From NCBI GenBank assembly GCA_900557315.1, contig USSI01000067.1, positions 1 to 7,264 on the forward strand: a DNA stretch of 7,264 bases, in the 5' to 3' direction. The translations under genes were made by a program, and so were the position numbers. Each line of letters opens with the position of its first letter. The first letter of the stretch is position 1. Positions 1 to 6,620 of this stretch are shown here, one piece after another. The notes beneath the pieces are model-generated. The model saw only the letters and a program-made list of their open reading frames with translations. It made no database searches and had not been told where the DNA came from. The DNA is from an uncultured Butyricicoccus sp. Its GTDB lineage: Bacteria; Bacillota; Clostridia; Oscillospirales; Butyricicoccaceae.

Positions 1-8
1 CAAGACGC

Positions 9-1445
9 ATGAAATTGTCAGAATTGCTACAGGGCGTTTCTGTGGTGCAGGCCACAGTGGACCCAAATTTGGAGATCACTGGAATCAGCTATGACTCCAG
101 AACGACCAAGCCGGGCGACCTGTTTGTCGCCATCCGCGGCTACGCGACGGACGGCCATCAGTATATTGACAAGGCGCTTGCGCAGGGCGCGGCGGCGATC
201 GTGTGCGAAGAGGCGCCGGAAGGTGCGCCGGCGGTTGTGGTGGAAAATTCCCGCCGCGCGCTCGCAGAGATCGCGGCTAACCGCTTCGGCCATCCGGCGG
301 ACAGCATGGTTATGCTGGGCGTGACCGGCACGAACGGCAAGACGACGACCACCTATCTCGTCAAGCACATGCTGGAGGACGCGGGGCATAAGGTCGGCCT
401 GATCGGCACCAACCAGAACCTGATCGGCGACGAGGTGATCGAGACCGAGCGCACCACGCCGGAATCCTATGAGCTGCACGCGCTGTTCGCACGCATGCGC
501 GACGCGGGCTGCACGCATGTTATCATGGAGGTGTCTTCGCACTCGCTCGTGCTCGACCGTGTGCATGGGATCCGCTTTGCGGTGGGCGCGTTCACCAACC
601 TGACGCAGGACCACCTCGATTTTCATAAGACCATGGAGGAATACCGCAAAGCCAAGGCAATCCTGTTTACCATCAGCGGGAAGGGCGTCATCAATCTGGA
701 CGATCCGGCGGCTGGGGCTATGCTGGCGGACGCACAGTGCCCGTGCATGACCTTCTCCTGCGAAAAAGATGCGGCTGACCTGACCGCAAAGAATATCCGG
801 CTGCACGCGGACGGCGTGGAGTTCGTCGCTACCACGAAGGGCGAGCTCGCGCGTGTCAAGCTGCCCATCCCGGGGCATTTCTCGGTTGAAAACGCGCTGG
901 CCGCGCTGGGCATCGTGCTCCAGCTCGGCATGCCGCTTGCAGACGCGGCGAAGTCGCTCGCGACCGCGACCGGCGTCAAGGGCCGCGTCGAGGTTGTGCC
1001 GACCGACACGGATTACACCGTGCTGATCGACTACGCCCACTCGCCGGACGGCGTGGAGAATGTGCTGCGCGCGGTGCGCGGCTTTGCCAAAGGGCGGGTC
1101 GTTGCGCTGTTCGGCTGCGGCGGCGACCGCGACCGCACCAAGCGCCCCAAGATGGGGAAAATCGCGGCAGACCTTGCGGACTTCTGCATCGTAACGAGCG
1201 ATAACCCGCGCACTGAGGACCCGAAGGCGATCATTGACGACATCCTCGAGGGCATGAAGGGCACCAAAACGCCCATGCAGGTGATCGTGGACCGGCCGGA
1301 GGCGATTCACTGGGCGCTTGCCCATGCGAAAAAGGACGATATCATCGTGCTGATGGGCAAGGGGCATGAGACCTATCAGGAGGTCAACCATGTGAAGCAC
1401 CACATGGATGAACGCGAAATTGTCAGGGACTATTTTTCCCGATAA
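9..1445 (+). CDS. murE: UDP-MurNAc-tripeptide synthetase MurE (predicted meso-diaminopimelate-adding)
   Basis: A cytoplasmic ATP-dependent Mur ligase that adds the third stem-peptide residue to UDP-MurNAc-L-Ala-D-Glu. At 478 residues it has the full family length. In order it shows an N-terminal UDP-binding domain (about 22-98, with the SYDSR motif at 27-31), the ATP-binding P-loop GVTGTNGKTT at 104-113, TTPES at 149-153, EVSSHSL at 174-180 and NLTQDHLDFH at 197-206. K216 in the EYRKAKA stretch is the likely carbamylated lysine. HFSVENALAAL at 290-300 and DYAHSPDGVE at 341-350 follow. The C-terminal domain has DNPR at 398-401 and GKGHE at 450-454, the pattern known from meso-diaminopimelate-specific MurE; lysine-adding enzymes lack DNPR. 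The ATG at 9 gives a normal MurE N-terminus, but the window starts only 8 bases upstream, so its ribosome binding site is not visible. Identity is very secure; substrate is inferred from the motif. Confidence 0.97.
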   Translation: MKLSELLQGVSVVQATVDPNLEITGISYDSRTTKPGDLFVAIRGYATDGHQYIDKALAQGAAAIVCEEAPEGAPAVVVENSRRALAEIAANRFGHPADSMVMLGVTGTNGKTTTTYLVKHMLEDAGHKVGLIGTNQNLIGDEVIETERTTPESYELHALFARMRDAGCTHVIMEVSSHSLVLDRVHGIRFAVGAFTNLTQDHLDFHKTMEEYRKAKAILFTISGKGVINLDDPAAGAMLADAQCPCMTFSCEKDAADLTAKNIRLHADGVEFVATTKGELARVKLPIPGHFSVENALAALGIVLQLGMPLADAAKSLATATGVKGRVEVVPTDTDYTVLIDYAHSPDGVENVLRAVRGFAKGRVVALFGCGGDRDRTKRPKMGKIAADLADFCIVTSDNPRTEDPKAIIDDILEGMKGTKTPMQVIVDRPEAIHWALAHAKKDDIIVLMGKGHETYQEVNHVKHHMDEREIVRDYFSR

Positions 1446-1475
1446 ACGCGCCAAAACAAAGTAAGCCAGGGCGGT

Positions 1476-1508
1476 TTGACAGAAAATGCGTCGGCTTACG
1501 GTTATGAT
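1476..1508 (+). promoter_or_regulatory. possible internal sigma-A-type promoter upstream of murF (weak)
   Basis: A perfect -35 hexamer TTGACA lies at 1476-1481 and a five-of-six -10 match TATGAT at 1503-1508, within the 123-base murE-murF gap. The spacer is 21 bases, well above the usual 16-18, and no better -10 occurs at normal distance (18-base spacing gives GGTTAT, three of six). If active, it would let murF and later genes be transcribed independently of murE. The rest of the gap shows only a weak bulged stem around the murE stop codon. The long spacer makes this a low-confidence call. Confidence 0.2.
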
Positions 1509-1555
1509 CTGCACATAAGCGTGTGCGGTTGTGACGGGACCATAAATTTCTGGAC

Positions 1556-1561
1556 GGGGGA
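1556..1561 (+). promoter_or_regulatory. ribosome binding site deciding the murF start
   Basis: GGGGGA sits 7 bases before the ATG at 1569, a good Shine-Dalgarno position. It supports starting murF at 1569 rather than at the in-frame TTG at 1476, which has only a poor GGGCGG a few bases upstream. Confidence 0.6.
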
Positions 1562-1568
1562 TAACGAC

Positions 1569-2951
1569 ATGGAACGCTTTACGCTCGCACAGGCTGCGGC
1601 ATGGACTAAGGGAGAAGAAAAAGGAGAGGCCGAGCTGGCCGCAGTCTCGACCGACTCCAGGCAGATCCCGGCGGATGCGCTGTTCCTGCCCATCAAGGGC
1701 GAGCGGTTTGACGCGCATGATTTTATCGGCAAGGCGATTGAAAACGGCGCTGCGGCAGTCGTGTCCCATCGCCAGAACGAGGAATATCCGGTGCCGGCGC
1801 TCTATGTGGAAAACACGGCGCAGGCGCTGCTCGATCTTGCGGGCGGCTACCGGCAGATGTGTGGCGGCAAGGTGGTCGGCGTGACCGGATCGGTCGGCAA
1901 GACCACCACTAAGGAGCTGCTGTACGCCGTGCTGCGGCAGAAATATAACGCACAAAAGACCGAGGAAAACCTGAACAATGAGATCGGCCTGCCGCTGACG
2001 CTTTTCCGCATGACGCGCCAGACCGAGGTTATGGTCGCCGAGATGGGCATGAACCACTTCGGCGAGATATCCCGCATGACCGCGGCGGCGCGGCCGGATA
2101 TCGCGGTTATCACCAACATCGGCACTTCGCATATCGAGTTCCTCGGCTCGCGCGAAGGCATCTGCAAAGCAAAACTCGAAATACTGGAGGGCCTGCAGCC
2201 GGACGGATGTGCCGTCCTGTGCGGTGACGAGCCGCTGCTGTGGGACAAACGCGCGCAGCTTGGCTGCCGTGTGATTACCTATGGAATGGAAAATATCGCC
2301 TGTGATTTGACGGCATACTTGCATAACGACGGCGCATTTGATATAGTAAATAACAGTCTGCCGGCCGCGGCGCTGCCGCCCGGCGGAAAATTTACAGCAA
2401 AGCTCAGCCTGCCGGGGGCGCACAATGTGCTCAACGCGCTTGCCGCAGCGGCGGTTGGCCTGCTGCTCGGCGAAACGCCGGAGCAGATCGCCGCAGGGCT
2501 TGCTTCCTACGAGGCGAGCGGTATGCGGCAGAATATCTATGAGCAGAACGGCTATCAGATTTACGCGGACTGCTATAACGCCAGCCCGGACGCGATGGAG
2601 GCCACGCTTGCGGTGCTCGGTTCAATGGCGCCGGAAGGCCGCCGCTTCGCGGTGCTTGGCTCGATGCTCGAGCTGGGTGATTACGCGGAGGAAGGCCACC
2701 GCCGCGCGGGGCGCGCCGCCGCGCAGTACGCGGATGCGCTCTATGCCTACGGGCCGGGCGCGGATGCAATGGTAGCCGGTGCGAAGGAAAAAGGGATGGG
2801 GCGGGCGTTTGCATTTGACGACCAGCCCGCGCTTGTCGCGGCGCTGCGGCAGGATGCGAAAAAAGGCGACGCGCTTCTGTTCAAAGGAAGCCGCGGCATG
2901 CGGATGGAGCAGGCGCTCAAGCTGTTCTTAGGGGAGGACGTAGAAGAATGA
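1569..2951 (+). CDS. murF: UDP-MurNAc-tripeptide:D-Ala-D-Ala ligase MurF
   Basis: A cytoplasmic ATP-dependent Mur ligase that adds D-Ala-D-Ala to the UDP-MurNAc-tripeptide, completing the pentapeptide precursor. The 460 residues match the usual MurF length. The N-terminal domain has STDSR at 27-31 and GERFDAHDF at 44-52, typical of MurF. The P-loop GVTGSVGKTTTK is at 104-115, followed by TEENLNNEIGLPLTL at 131-145, EMGMNHFGEI at 158-167, TNIGTSHIE at 182-190 and AKLEI at 201-205, where K202 is the candidate carbamylated lysine. H285-N286 (in HNVLNA) begin the end of the central domain. The C-terminal domain has DCYNASPDAM at 334-343, LGSMLELG at 363-370 and FKGSRGMRME at 438-447. The frame stays open back to a TTG at 1476, giving 491 residues, but those 31 extra residues resemble no part of MurF. 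The stop overlaps the mraY start, so translation is probably coupled. Confidence 0.96.
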   Translation: MERFTLAQAAAWTKGEEKGEAELAAVSTDSRQIPADALFLPIKGERFDAHDFIGKAIENGAAAVVSHRQNEEYPVPALYVENTAQALLDLAGGYRQMCGGKVVGVTGSVGKTTTKELLYAVLRQKYNAQKTEENLNNEIGLPLTLFRMTRQTEVMVAEMGMNHFGEISRMTAAARPDIAVITNIGTSHIEFLGSREGICKAKLEILEGLQPDGCAVLCGDEPLLWDKRAQLGCRVITYGMENIACDLTAYLHNDGAFDIVNNSLPAAALPPGGKFTAKLSLPGAHNVLNALAAAAVGLLLGETPEQIAAGLASYEASGMRQNIYEQNGYQIYADCYNASPDAMEATLAVLGSMAPEGRRFAVLGSMLELGDYAEEGHRRAGRAAAQYADALYAYGPGADAMVAGAKEKGMGRAFAFDDQPALVAALRQDAKKGDALLFKGSRGMRMEQALKLFLGEDVEE

Positions 2952-3946
2952 CACCAATCAATGGCAAAACCGCGCTGATTGTCTGTGCGATTGCGTTTGT
3001 AATCACCGCAGCGATCGGGCCGGCGGTTATCCGCTATCTGCGAAAGATGAAATTCGGCCAGAAAATCCTGGAGATCGGGCCGAAATGGCATATGAACAAG
3101 CAGAATATCCCGACGATGGGCGGCTTCATGTTCATCATCGGCATTGCTGCCGCTGTGCTCGCGGGCAACCTGCTGCTGGGCGGGCTGGCAGTCCCGTCGC
3201 TTGCGGTGCTCGGCCTTGCCGTGGCATATGGTGCGGTCGGCCTGGTGGACGACTATGCCAAAATCAGGAAAAAGGAAAACGCCGGCCTGACCCCTAAGCA
3301 GAAGCTGGTGCTCCAGATTCTGGTGGCGGCGGTGTTTATCCTGGTGCTGTTTCTCCAGTCGGATGGCCTGCCTGCCATCTGGATTCCATTCACGGATATT
3401 GCGATCCCGCTGCCGTGGCCGCTGTACATCATCTTTGCCGCGTTCGTGATTGTCGGCGCGGATAACGCGGTCAACCTGACCGACGGCATCGACGGCCTTG
3501 CCGCAGGCGTGACCCTGCCGGTGGCTATTTTCTTTGTGGCTGTCGGCATTGCACGGCAGGATGCGGGCGTGATGATCTTTGCAGCAGCGCTTGCAGGCGG
3601 CCTTGCGGCATTCCTGATCTATAACTTTAACCCCGCCAAGGTGTTTATGAGCGACACCGGTTCGCTTTTCCTCGGCGGCGCAGTGGCCGGGCTGGCGTTC
3701 GCATGCAACATGCCGCTGATCCTGCTGCTGGTTGGCCTGATTTATATCATTGAAACCCTGTCGGTTATCCTGCAGGTAACATATTTTAAGATTTCCGGCG
3801 GTAAGCGCCTGTTTAAGATGGCGCCCATCCACCATCATTTTGAGATGTGCGGCTGGGGCGAAAAGAAGATCGTGCTGATCTTCTCCGGCCTGACTGCTCT
3901 GCTGTGCCTGCTGGCGTACTTTGTTGCGCTCGGGCCGGTCCTGTAA
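2948..3946 (+). CDS. mraY: phospho-MurNAc-pentapeptide translocase MraY
   Basis: An integral membrane enzyme that transfers phospho-MurNAc-pentapeptide from UDP to undecaprenyl phosphate, making lipid I on the cytoplasmic face. The 332 residues are close to the usual length and are mostly hydrophobic, consistent with about ten membrane helices. Family motifs are in the normal order: PTMGG at 55-59, the Asp pair D101-D102 in GLVDDYAKI, DNAVNLTDGIDGLAAG at 172-187, FMSDTGSLFLGG at 233-244 with D236, and the MAPIHHHFE histidine motif at 291-299. D101, D102 and D236 correspond to the conserved magnesium and active-site aspartates. Its ATG lies in the ATGA overlap with the murF stop, and GGGGAGG at 2931-2937, inside the murF 3' end, serves as its ribosome binding site at a 10-base spacing. 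In most Firmicutes murD comes next; here it does not. Confidence 0.97.
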   Translation: MTPINGKTALIVCAIAFVITAAIGPAVIRYLRKMKFGQKILEIGPKWHMNKQNIPTMGGFMFIIGIAAAVLAGNLLLGGLAVPSLAVLGLAVAYGAVGLVDDYAKIRKKENAGLTPKQKLVLQILVAAVFILVLFLQSDGLPAIWIPFTDIAIPLPWPLYIIFAAFVIVGADNAVNLTDGIDGLAAGVTLPVAIFFVAVGIARQDAGVMIFAAALAGGLAAFLIYNFNPAKVFMSDTGSLFLGGAVAGLAFACNMPLILLLVGLIYIIETLSVILQVTYFKISGGKRLFKMAPIHHHFEMCGWGEKKIVLIFSGLTALLCLLAYFVALGPVL

Positions 3947-3964
3947 ATTTTCCCGAACCTTTAT

Positions 3965-3971
3965 GGAGGTG
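3965..3971 (+). promoter_or_regulatory. ribosome binding site deciding the ftsW start
   Basis: GGAGGTG lies 5 bases before the ATG at 3977. This strong site supports translation from the first ATG and so the presence of the long basic N-terminal tail. The in-frame ATGs at 4016 and 4091 have no comparable site. Confidence 0.75.
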
Positions 3972-3976
3972 TCCCC

Positions 3977-5233
3977 ATGCCCACGACAAGCAGACAGACG
4001 CGGCCCACGCGGCGTATGACCCCGGCGCGTCGTCCCGCACCGCGGCCTGCGCCGCGCGCCTCGACTGTGGTTCTCCCGCGCGAGCAGGCAATGCGGCCGC
4101 AGCCGGCGGGCACGCGTACGCGGGGCACTGTGCGCGTGCGGGCGCATGCGTGGGATACCGGGGTGTTTTTCTCGGTTATGCTGCTGCTGATTATCGGCCT
4201 GATCGCGCTGTTTTCGGCCAGCTATTCCAATGCCCTGTTTTACCAGGGCAGCGCCACCCACTTTATCAGCCGGCAGGGCATATTCGCGGTTGCGGGCGTG
4301 TTTGCGATGGTGGTGGTTTCCAAAATCCCGTATAAGACATACGCACAGCTGAGCAATTTAATCATGGCGGCTTCCATTATCCTGCTGATCCTGGTTATCA
4401 CACCGCTGGGTACATCCTCAAACGGTGCGCAGCGCTGGCTGTTCGGCTTCCAGCCGTCCGAGCTGGCAAAAATTGCGGTCATTATCTGTTTTTCCAAGTG
4501 GGTTGCGCGCGACCCCAAAAGCGTGCGCAGCCTGAAGGGCATGATCCGGCCGTACGGCTTCCTGCTCGTGGCGTATGTTGTGCTGCTGTATTTCGAGCCG
4601 CATACTTCGGCGATGATGATTATCTGCGGCATCGGCGTCATTATCCTGCTGGCGGGCGGTATGCGCCTGTGGTATTTCGGCCCGATTATTGCGCTCGGCG
4701 CGGGCGTGCTGACCGCATTTTATTTCATGTTTGAGCACGTGCGCGAGCGCTTCGCCGTTTGGCTGGACCCGTTTTCCGATATGCGGGGCGAAGGTTTCCA
4801 GGGCGCGATGAGCCAGATCGCAATCGGCTCGGGCGGTATCACCGGCCGCGGGCTGGGCAACGGCATCCAGAAGCACCTGTATCTGCCCGAACCGCAGAAC
4901 GACTTCATCTTTGCCTCCTGGTGCGAGGAGATGGGGCTGATCGGCGCGCTGTTTGTCATCCTGCTGTTCGCGTACCTGATTTTCCGCGGGTTCCGCGTGG
5001 CGCGGGCGGCGCCGGATAAGTTCGGCTGCCTGCTGGCGACCGGCATTTCCGCAAAGCTTGCCATCCAGACGCTGATGAACCTGTTCGTTGTGACCGGTAT
5101 CATGCCGGTCACGGGTGCGGCGCTGCCGTTCTTCAGTTATGGCGGCACGGCGCTGCTGCTGCAGCTGGGTGAAATGGGCATCCTGCTCAATATATCACGG
5201 TATATGCGCGTGGAAGCGAAGCAGGAGGAATAA
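3977..5233 (+). CDS. ftsW: SEDS peptidoglycan glycosyltransferase FtsW/SpoVE
   Basis: A SEDS-family membrane enzyme that polymerises lipid II into glycan strands, normally with a class B penicillin-binding protein. The 418 residues start with a polar tail of about 59 residues containing 14 Arg and 10 Pro but no Lys, predicted to be cytosolic and disordered. Ten hydrophobic segments follow, beginning near 61-82. Hallmarks are NGAQRWL at 149-155, FQPSELAKI at 158-166, EPHTSAMM at 207-214, GRGLGNGIQKHLYLPEPQNDF at about 290-310 and FFSYGGTALL at 385-394. D309 matches the aspartate essential in FtsW/RodA enzymes. The place between mraY and murG fits ftsW or spoVE, the paralogue used in endospore cortex synthesis that occupies this locus in Bacillus; sequence alone does not separate them here. 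The 3' end contains AGGAGGA (5223-5229), although the next gene starts only 230 bases on. Confidence 0.93.
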   Translation: MPTTSRQTRPTRRMTPARRPAPRPAPRASTVVLPREQAMRPQPAGTRTRGTVRVRAHAWDTGVFFSVMLLLIIGLIALFSASYSNALFYQGSATHFISRQGIFAVAGVFAMVVVSKIPYKTYAQLSNLIMAASIILLILVITPLGTSSNGAQRWLFGFQPSELAKIAVIICFSKWVARDPKSVRSLKGMIRPYGFLLVAYVVLLYFEPHTSAMMIICGIGVIILLAGGMRLWYFGPIIALGAGVLTAFYFMFEHVRERFAVWLDPFSDMRGEGFQGAMSQIAIGSGGITGRGLGNGIQKHLYLPEPQNDFIFASWCEEMGLIGALFVILLFAYLIFRGFRVARAAPDKFGCLLATGISAKLAIQTLMNLFVVTGIMPVTGAALPFFSYGGTALLLQLGEMGILLNISRYMRVEAKQEE

Positions 5234-5381
5234 CACCGGCTGGACCAACCATCCGATTAAAAGCGCAGGCTGCGGGCTGCATCCTGCCGGACACATTCCC
5301 GCCGTGGGGCGGCATTCCAATGCGAGCAAACCCACGCACACATGGCGCAAGGCCGGCTGCTTTCGGCTGGCTCGCTGTGCA

Positions 5382-5433
5382 GCGCAGGGTTTTATGGAAA
5401 TTGCGGCAGGCCGCAGTTTCCCATAAAATGCGC
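5382..5433. repeat. long imperfect inverted repeat (hairpin) upstream of murG
   Basis: The core stem pairs TTTTATGG plus AAATTGCGG (5390-5406) with CCGCAGTTTCCC plus ATAAAA (5411-5428). It closes on the tetraloop CAGG at 5407-5410, with 17 pairs including one G-U wobble and a single bulged C among 5420-5422. Beyond a GGG bulge (5387-5389), GCGCA (5382-5386) pairs with TGCGC (5429-5433), adding five pairs. The inner GC-rich half and outer AT-rich half make it look symmetrical on both strands. The bases after it are not a T-tract in either direction, which argues against a standard terminator. Dispersed palindromic elements of the REP or MITE type have this look, but copy number cannot be judged from one window. 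Confidence 0.75.
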
Positions 5434-5447
5434 GTATGAGGCGCGCA

Positions 5448-5455
5448 AAGGGGGA
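5448..5455 (+). promoter_or_regulatory. ribosome binding site supporting the TTG start of murG
   Basis: AAGGGGGA ends 8 bases before the TTG at 5464. The nearby ATGs at 5428 and 5436 are in other frames, and the first meets a stop after two more codons. This leaves the TTG as the start that yields a complete MurG N-terminus. Confidence 0.7.
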
Positions 5456-5463
5456 ACACACCT

Positions 5464-6603
5464 TTGAGACTGTATATCACCGGCGGCGGCACGGGCGGGC
5501 ATGTTACGCCCGGGCTGGCGATTGCACGGTACTTTGAGCACAAGCATCCGGACACGGTGGTCCGGTTTGCGGGATCGGCACGCGGCATCGAGAACAAGCT
5601 GGTTCCGCGCGAGGGCTATCCGCTTGATACGATTGAGATCATCGGCCTGTCGCGTTCGATGAGCCTGAAAGGGCTGGCGCACAACGTCAAGGCCGCAAAA
5701 CTTGCGGCCTCTGCGGTCGGAAAGGCAAAGAAAATGCTGCAGGCGGCGCGGCCGGACTGCGTAATCGGCTGCGGCGGCTATGCGTCGTTCGCGGTTGTGC
5801 GCGCGGCGCAGCAGATGGGCATTCCGACCGTCCTGCTTGAGGTGAACGCGCTGCCCGGCAAGGTGACCAAAATGCTCGCCAAAAAGGCGGACCGCGTGCT
5901 GGTCTGTTTTGAGCAGGCGAAGGAAATCCTTGGCGGAGGCGACAAAATCGTGCTGACCGGCGCGCCTGTGCGCGGCGAAATCCTTGCGGCAGACCGCGAC
6001 AAGGCGCGCGCCAAATTCGGACTGCGTGAAGATGACCAGCTGGTCATCTCGTTCTGGGGCTCGATGGGCGCGAAGTATATGAACGAGCACATGGCGGGCG
6101 CGCTTGCGCTCGAGTGCAAAAACAATGTGCCGTACCATCATGTGCACGCAACGGGAGCGGCGGCGCGCGACTGGCTCCCCAAACTGGCGGCGGAGCAGGG
6201 GGCGGACCTCAAAAACCACCCCAACATCGAGGTAACCGAATATATTTACGACATGGCCGACCGCATGGCCGCGGCCGACCTTGTTGTGTGCCGCGCGGGC
6301 GCGGCGACGCTGGGTGAACTTTGTATGCTTGGCCGCCCGGCGCTTCTGGTGCCCTCGCCGTTCGTGGCGGAGAACCATCAGGAAAAGAACGCGCGCGCCC
6401 TCGAGGCGGCGGGCGGCTGCCGGGTGCTGCTGGAAAAGGATGCAGTGCCGCAGCGGCTGTACGACGAGGTACAGGACCTGCTGTCCGACCGGGAGCGCCT
6501 GCACCGCATGGGACAGGATGCGACCAAACTGGCCGCGCATGACGCGAGCGAGAAGATCTACCGCGAGATTATGTGGGCGATCGGGCATCATCATAATAAG
6601 TAA
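5464..6603 (+). CDS. murG: UDP-GlcNAc:lipid I N-acetylglucosaminyltransferase MurG
   Basis: A GT-B fold glycosyltransferase, peripheral on the inner face of the membrane, that transfers GlcNAc to lipid I to make lipid II, the substrate of FtsW. The 379 residues are slightly longer than typical. The N-terminal glycine-rich loop GGGTGGHVTP is at 7-16 (H13 in the GGHV motif), with IGCGGYASF at 101-109 and LEVNALPGK at 125-133, the family's NAxPG site. The C-terminal donor domain has FWGSMGA at 197-203, CRAGAATLGEL at 276-286 (E285 matches the conserved donor-binding Glu), VPSPF at 296-300 and ENHQEKNA at 303-310 with Q306. The second glycine loop is usually GGSxGA; here its first Gly is Trp (W198). 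Translation starts at TTG, backed by a good upstream ribosome binding site. A strongly structured 230-base gap separates it from ftsW. Confidence 0.96.
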   Translation: MRLYITGGGTGGHVTPGLAIARYFEHKHPDTVVRFAGSARGIENKLVPREGYPLDTIEIIGLSRSMSLKGLAHNVKAAKLAASAVGKAKKMLQAARPDCVIGCGGYASFAVVRAAQQMGIPTVLLEVNALPGKVTKMLAKKADRVLVCFEQAKEILGGGDKIVLTGAPVRGEILAADRDKARAKFGLREDDQLVISFWGSMGAKYMNEHMAGALALECKNNVPYHHVHATGAAARDWLPKLAAEQGADLKNHPNIEVTEYIYDMADRMAAADLVVCRAGAATLGELCMLGRPALLVPSPFVAENHQEKNARALEAAGGCRVLLEKDAVPQRLYDEVQDLLSDRERLHRMGQDATKLAAHDASEKIYREIMWAIGHHHNK

Positions 6604-6620
6604 CACGAAGGGACGCTTGC

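Larger units (their letters stand above)
5234..5463 (+). other. ftsW-murG intergenic region rich in inverted and direct repeats, no gene seen
   Basis: These 230 bases form the largest gap in a tightly packed cluster. No convincing gene was found on either strand. The region can fold into several hairpins: GCAGG/CCTGC (5265-5269 with 5283-5287), CCGCC/GGCGG with a four-base loop (5299-5303 with 5308-5312), CGCT/AGCG (5373-5376 with 5381-5384), and the long stem listed separately. GGCTGC occurs at 5268-5273, 5275-5280 and 5355-5360. There is no U-run after any stem, so no ordinary intrinsic terminator, and no convincing promoter. It may be an inserted intergenic repeat or a structured untranslated leader for murG. 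Confidence 0.6.

Noticed and set aside
1444..1477. A bulged stem (AAAC-CGCC with GGCG-GTTT) around the murE stop as a terminator
   Set aside because: Only eight pairs with a bulge and a 17-base loop, followed by GACAG rather than a T-run, and the operon clearly continues.
1476..1568. TTG at 1476 as the murF start
   Set aside because: The added 31 residues do not resemble MurF, the upstream ribosome binding site is poor, and the ATG at 1569 gives a normal N-terminus with a good site.
27..2423. A 798-codon open frame on the - strand opposite murE and murF
   Set aside because: It is the antisense shadow of two well-identified genes with G/C-rich third positions. Its translation is Arg/His-rich, shows no recognisable domain and crosses the murE-murF gap by chance.
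2747..4261. A 504-codon open frame on the - strand opposite mraY and ftsW
   Set aside because: Antisense shadow of conserved genes; low-complexity His/Gln/Arg-rich translation with no family motif.
5299..5312. CCGCC/GGCGG hairpin as an intrinsic terminator after ftsW
   Set aside because: Only five pairs and no T-run downstream; at most a part of the structured gap.
5195..5461. An 88-codon open frame on the - strand across the ftsW-murG gap
   Set aside because: It overlaps the ftsW end, shows no clear ribosome binding site or family motif, and its coding potential reflects base composition and the hairpins.
5392..6606. A 404-codon open frame on the - strand opposite murG
   Set aside because: Antisense shadow of murG, whose motifs are complete on the + strand; nothing recognisable in the antisense product.
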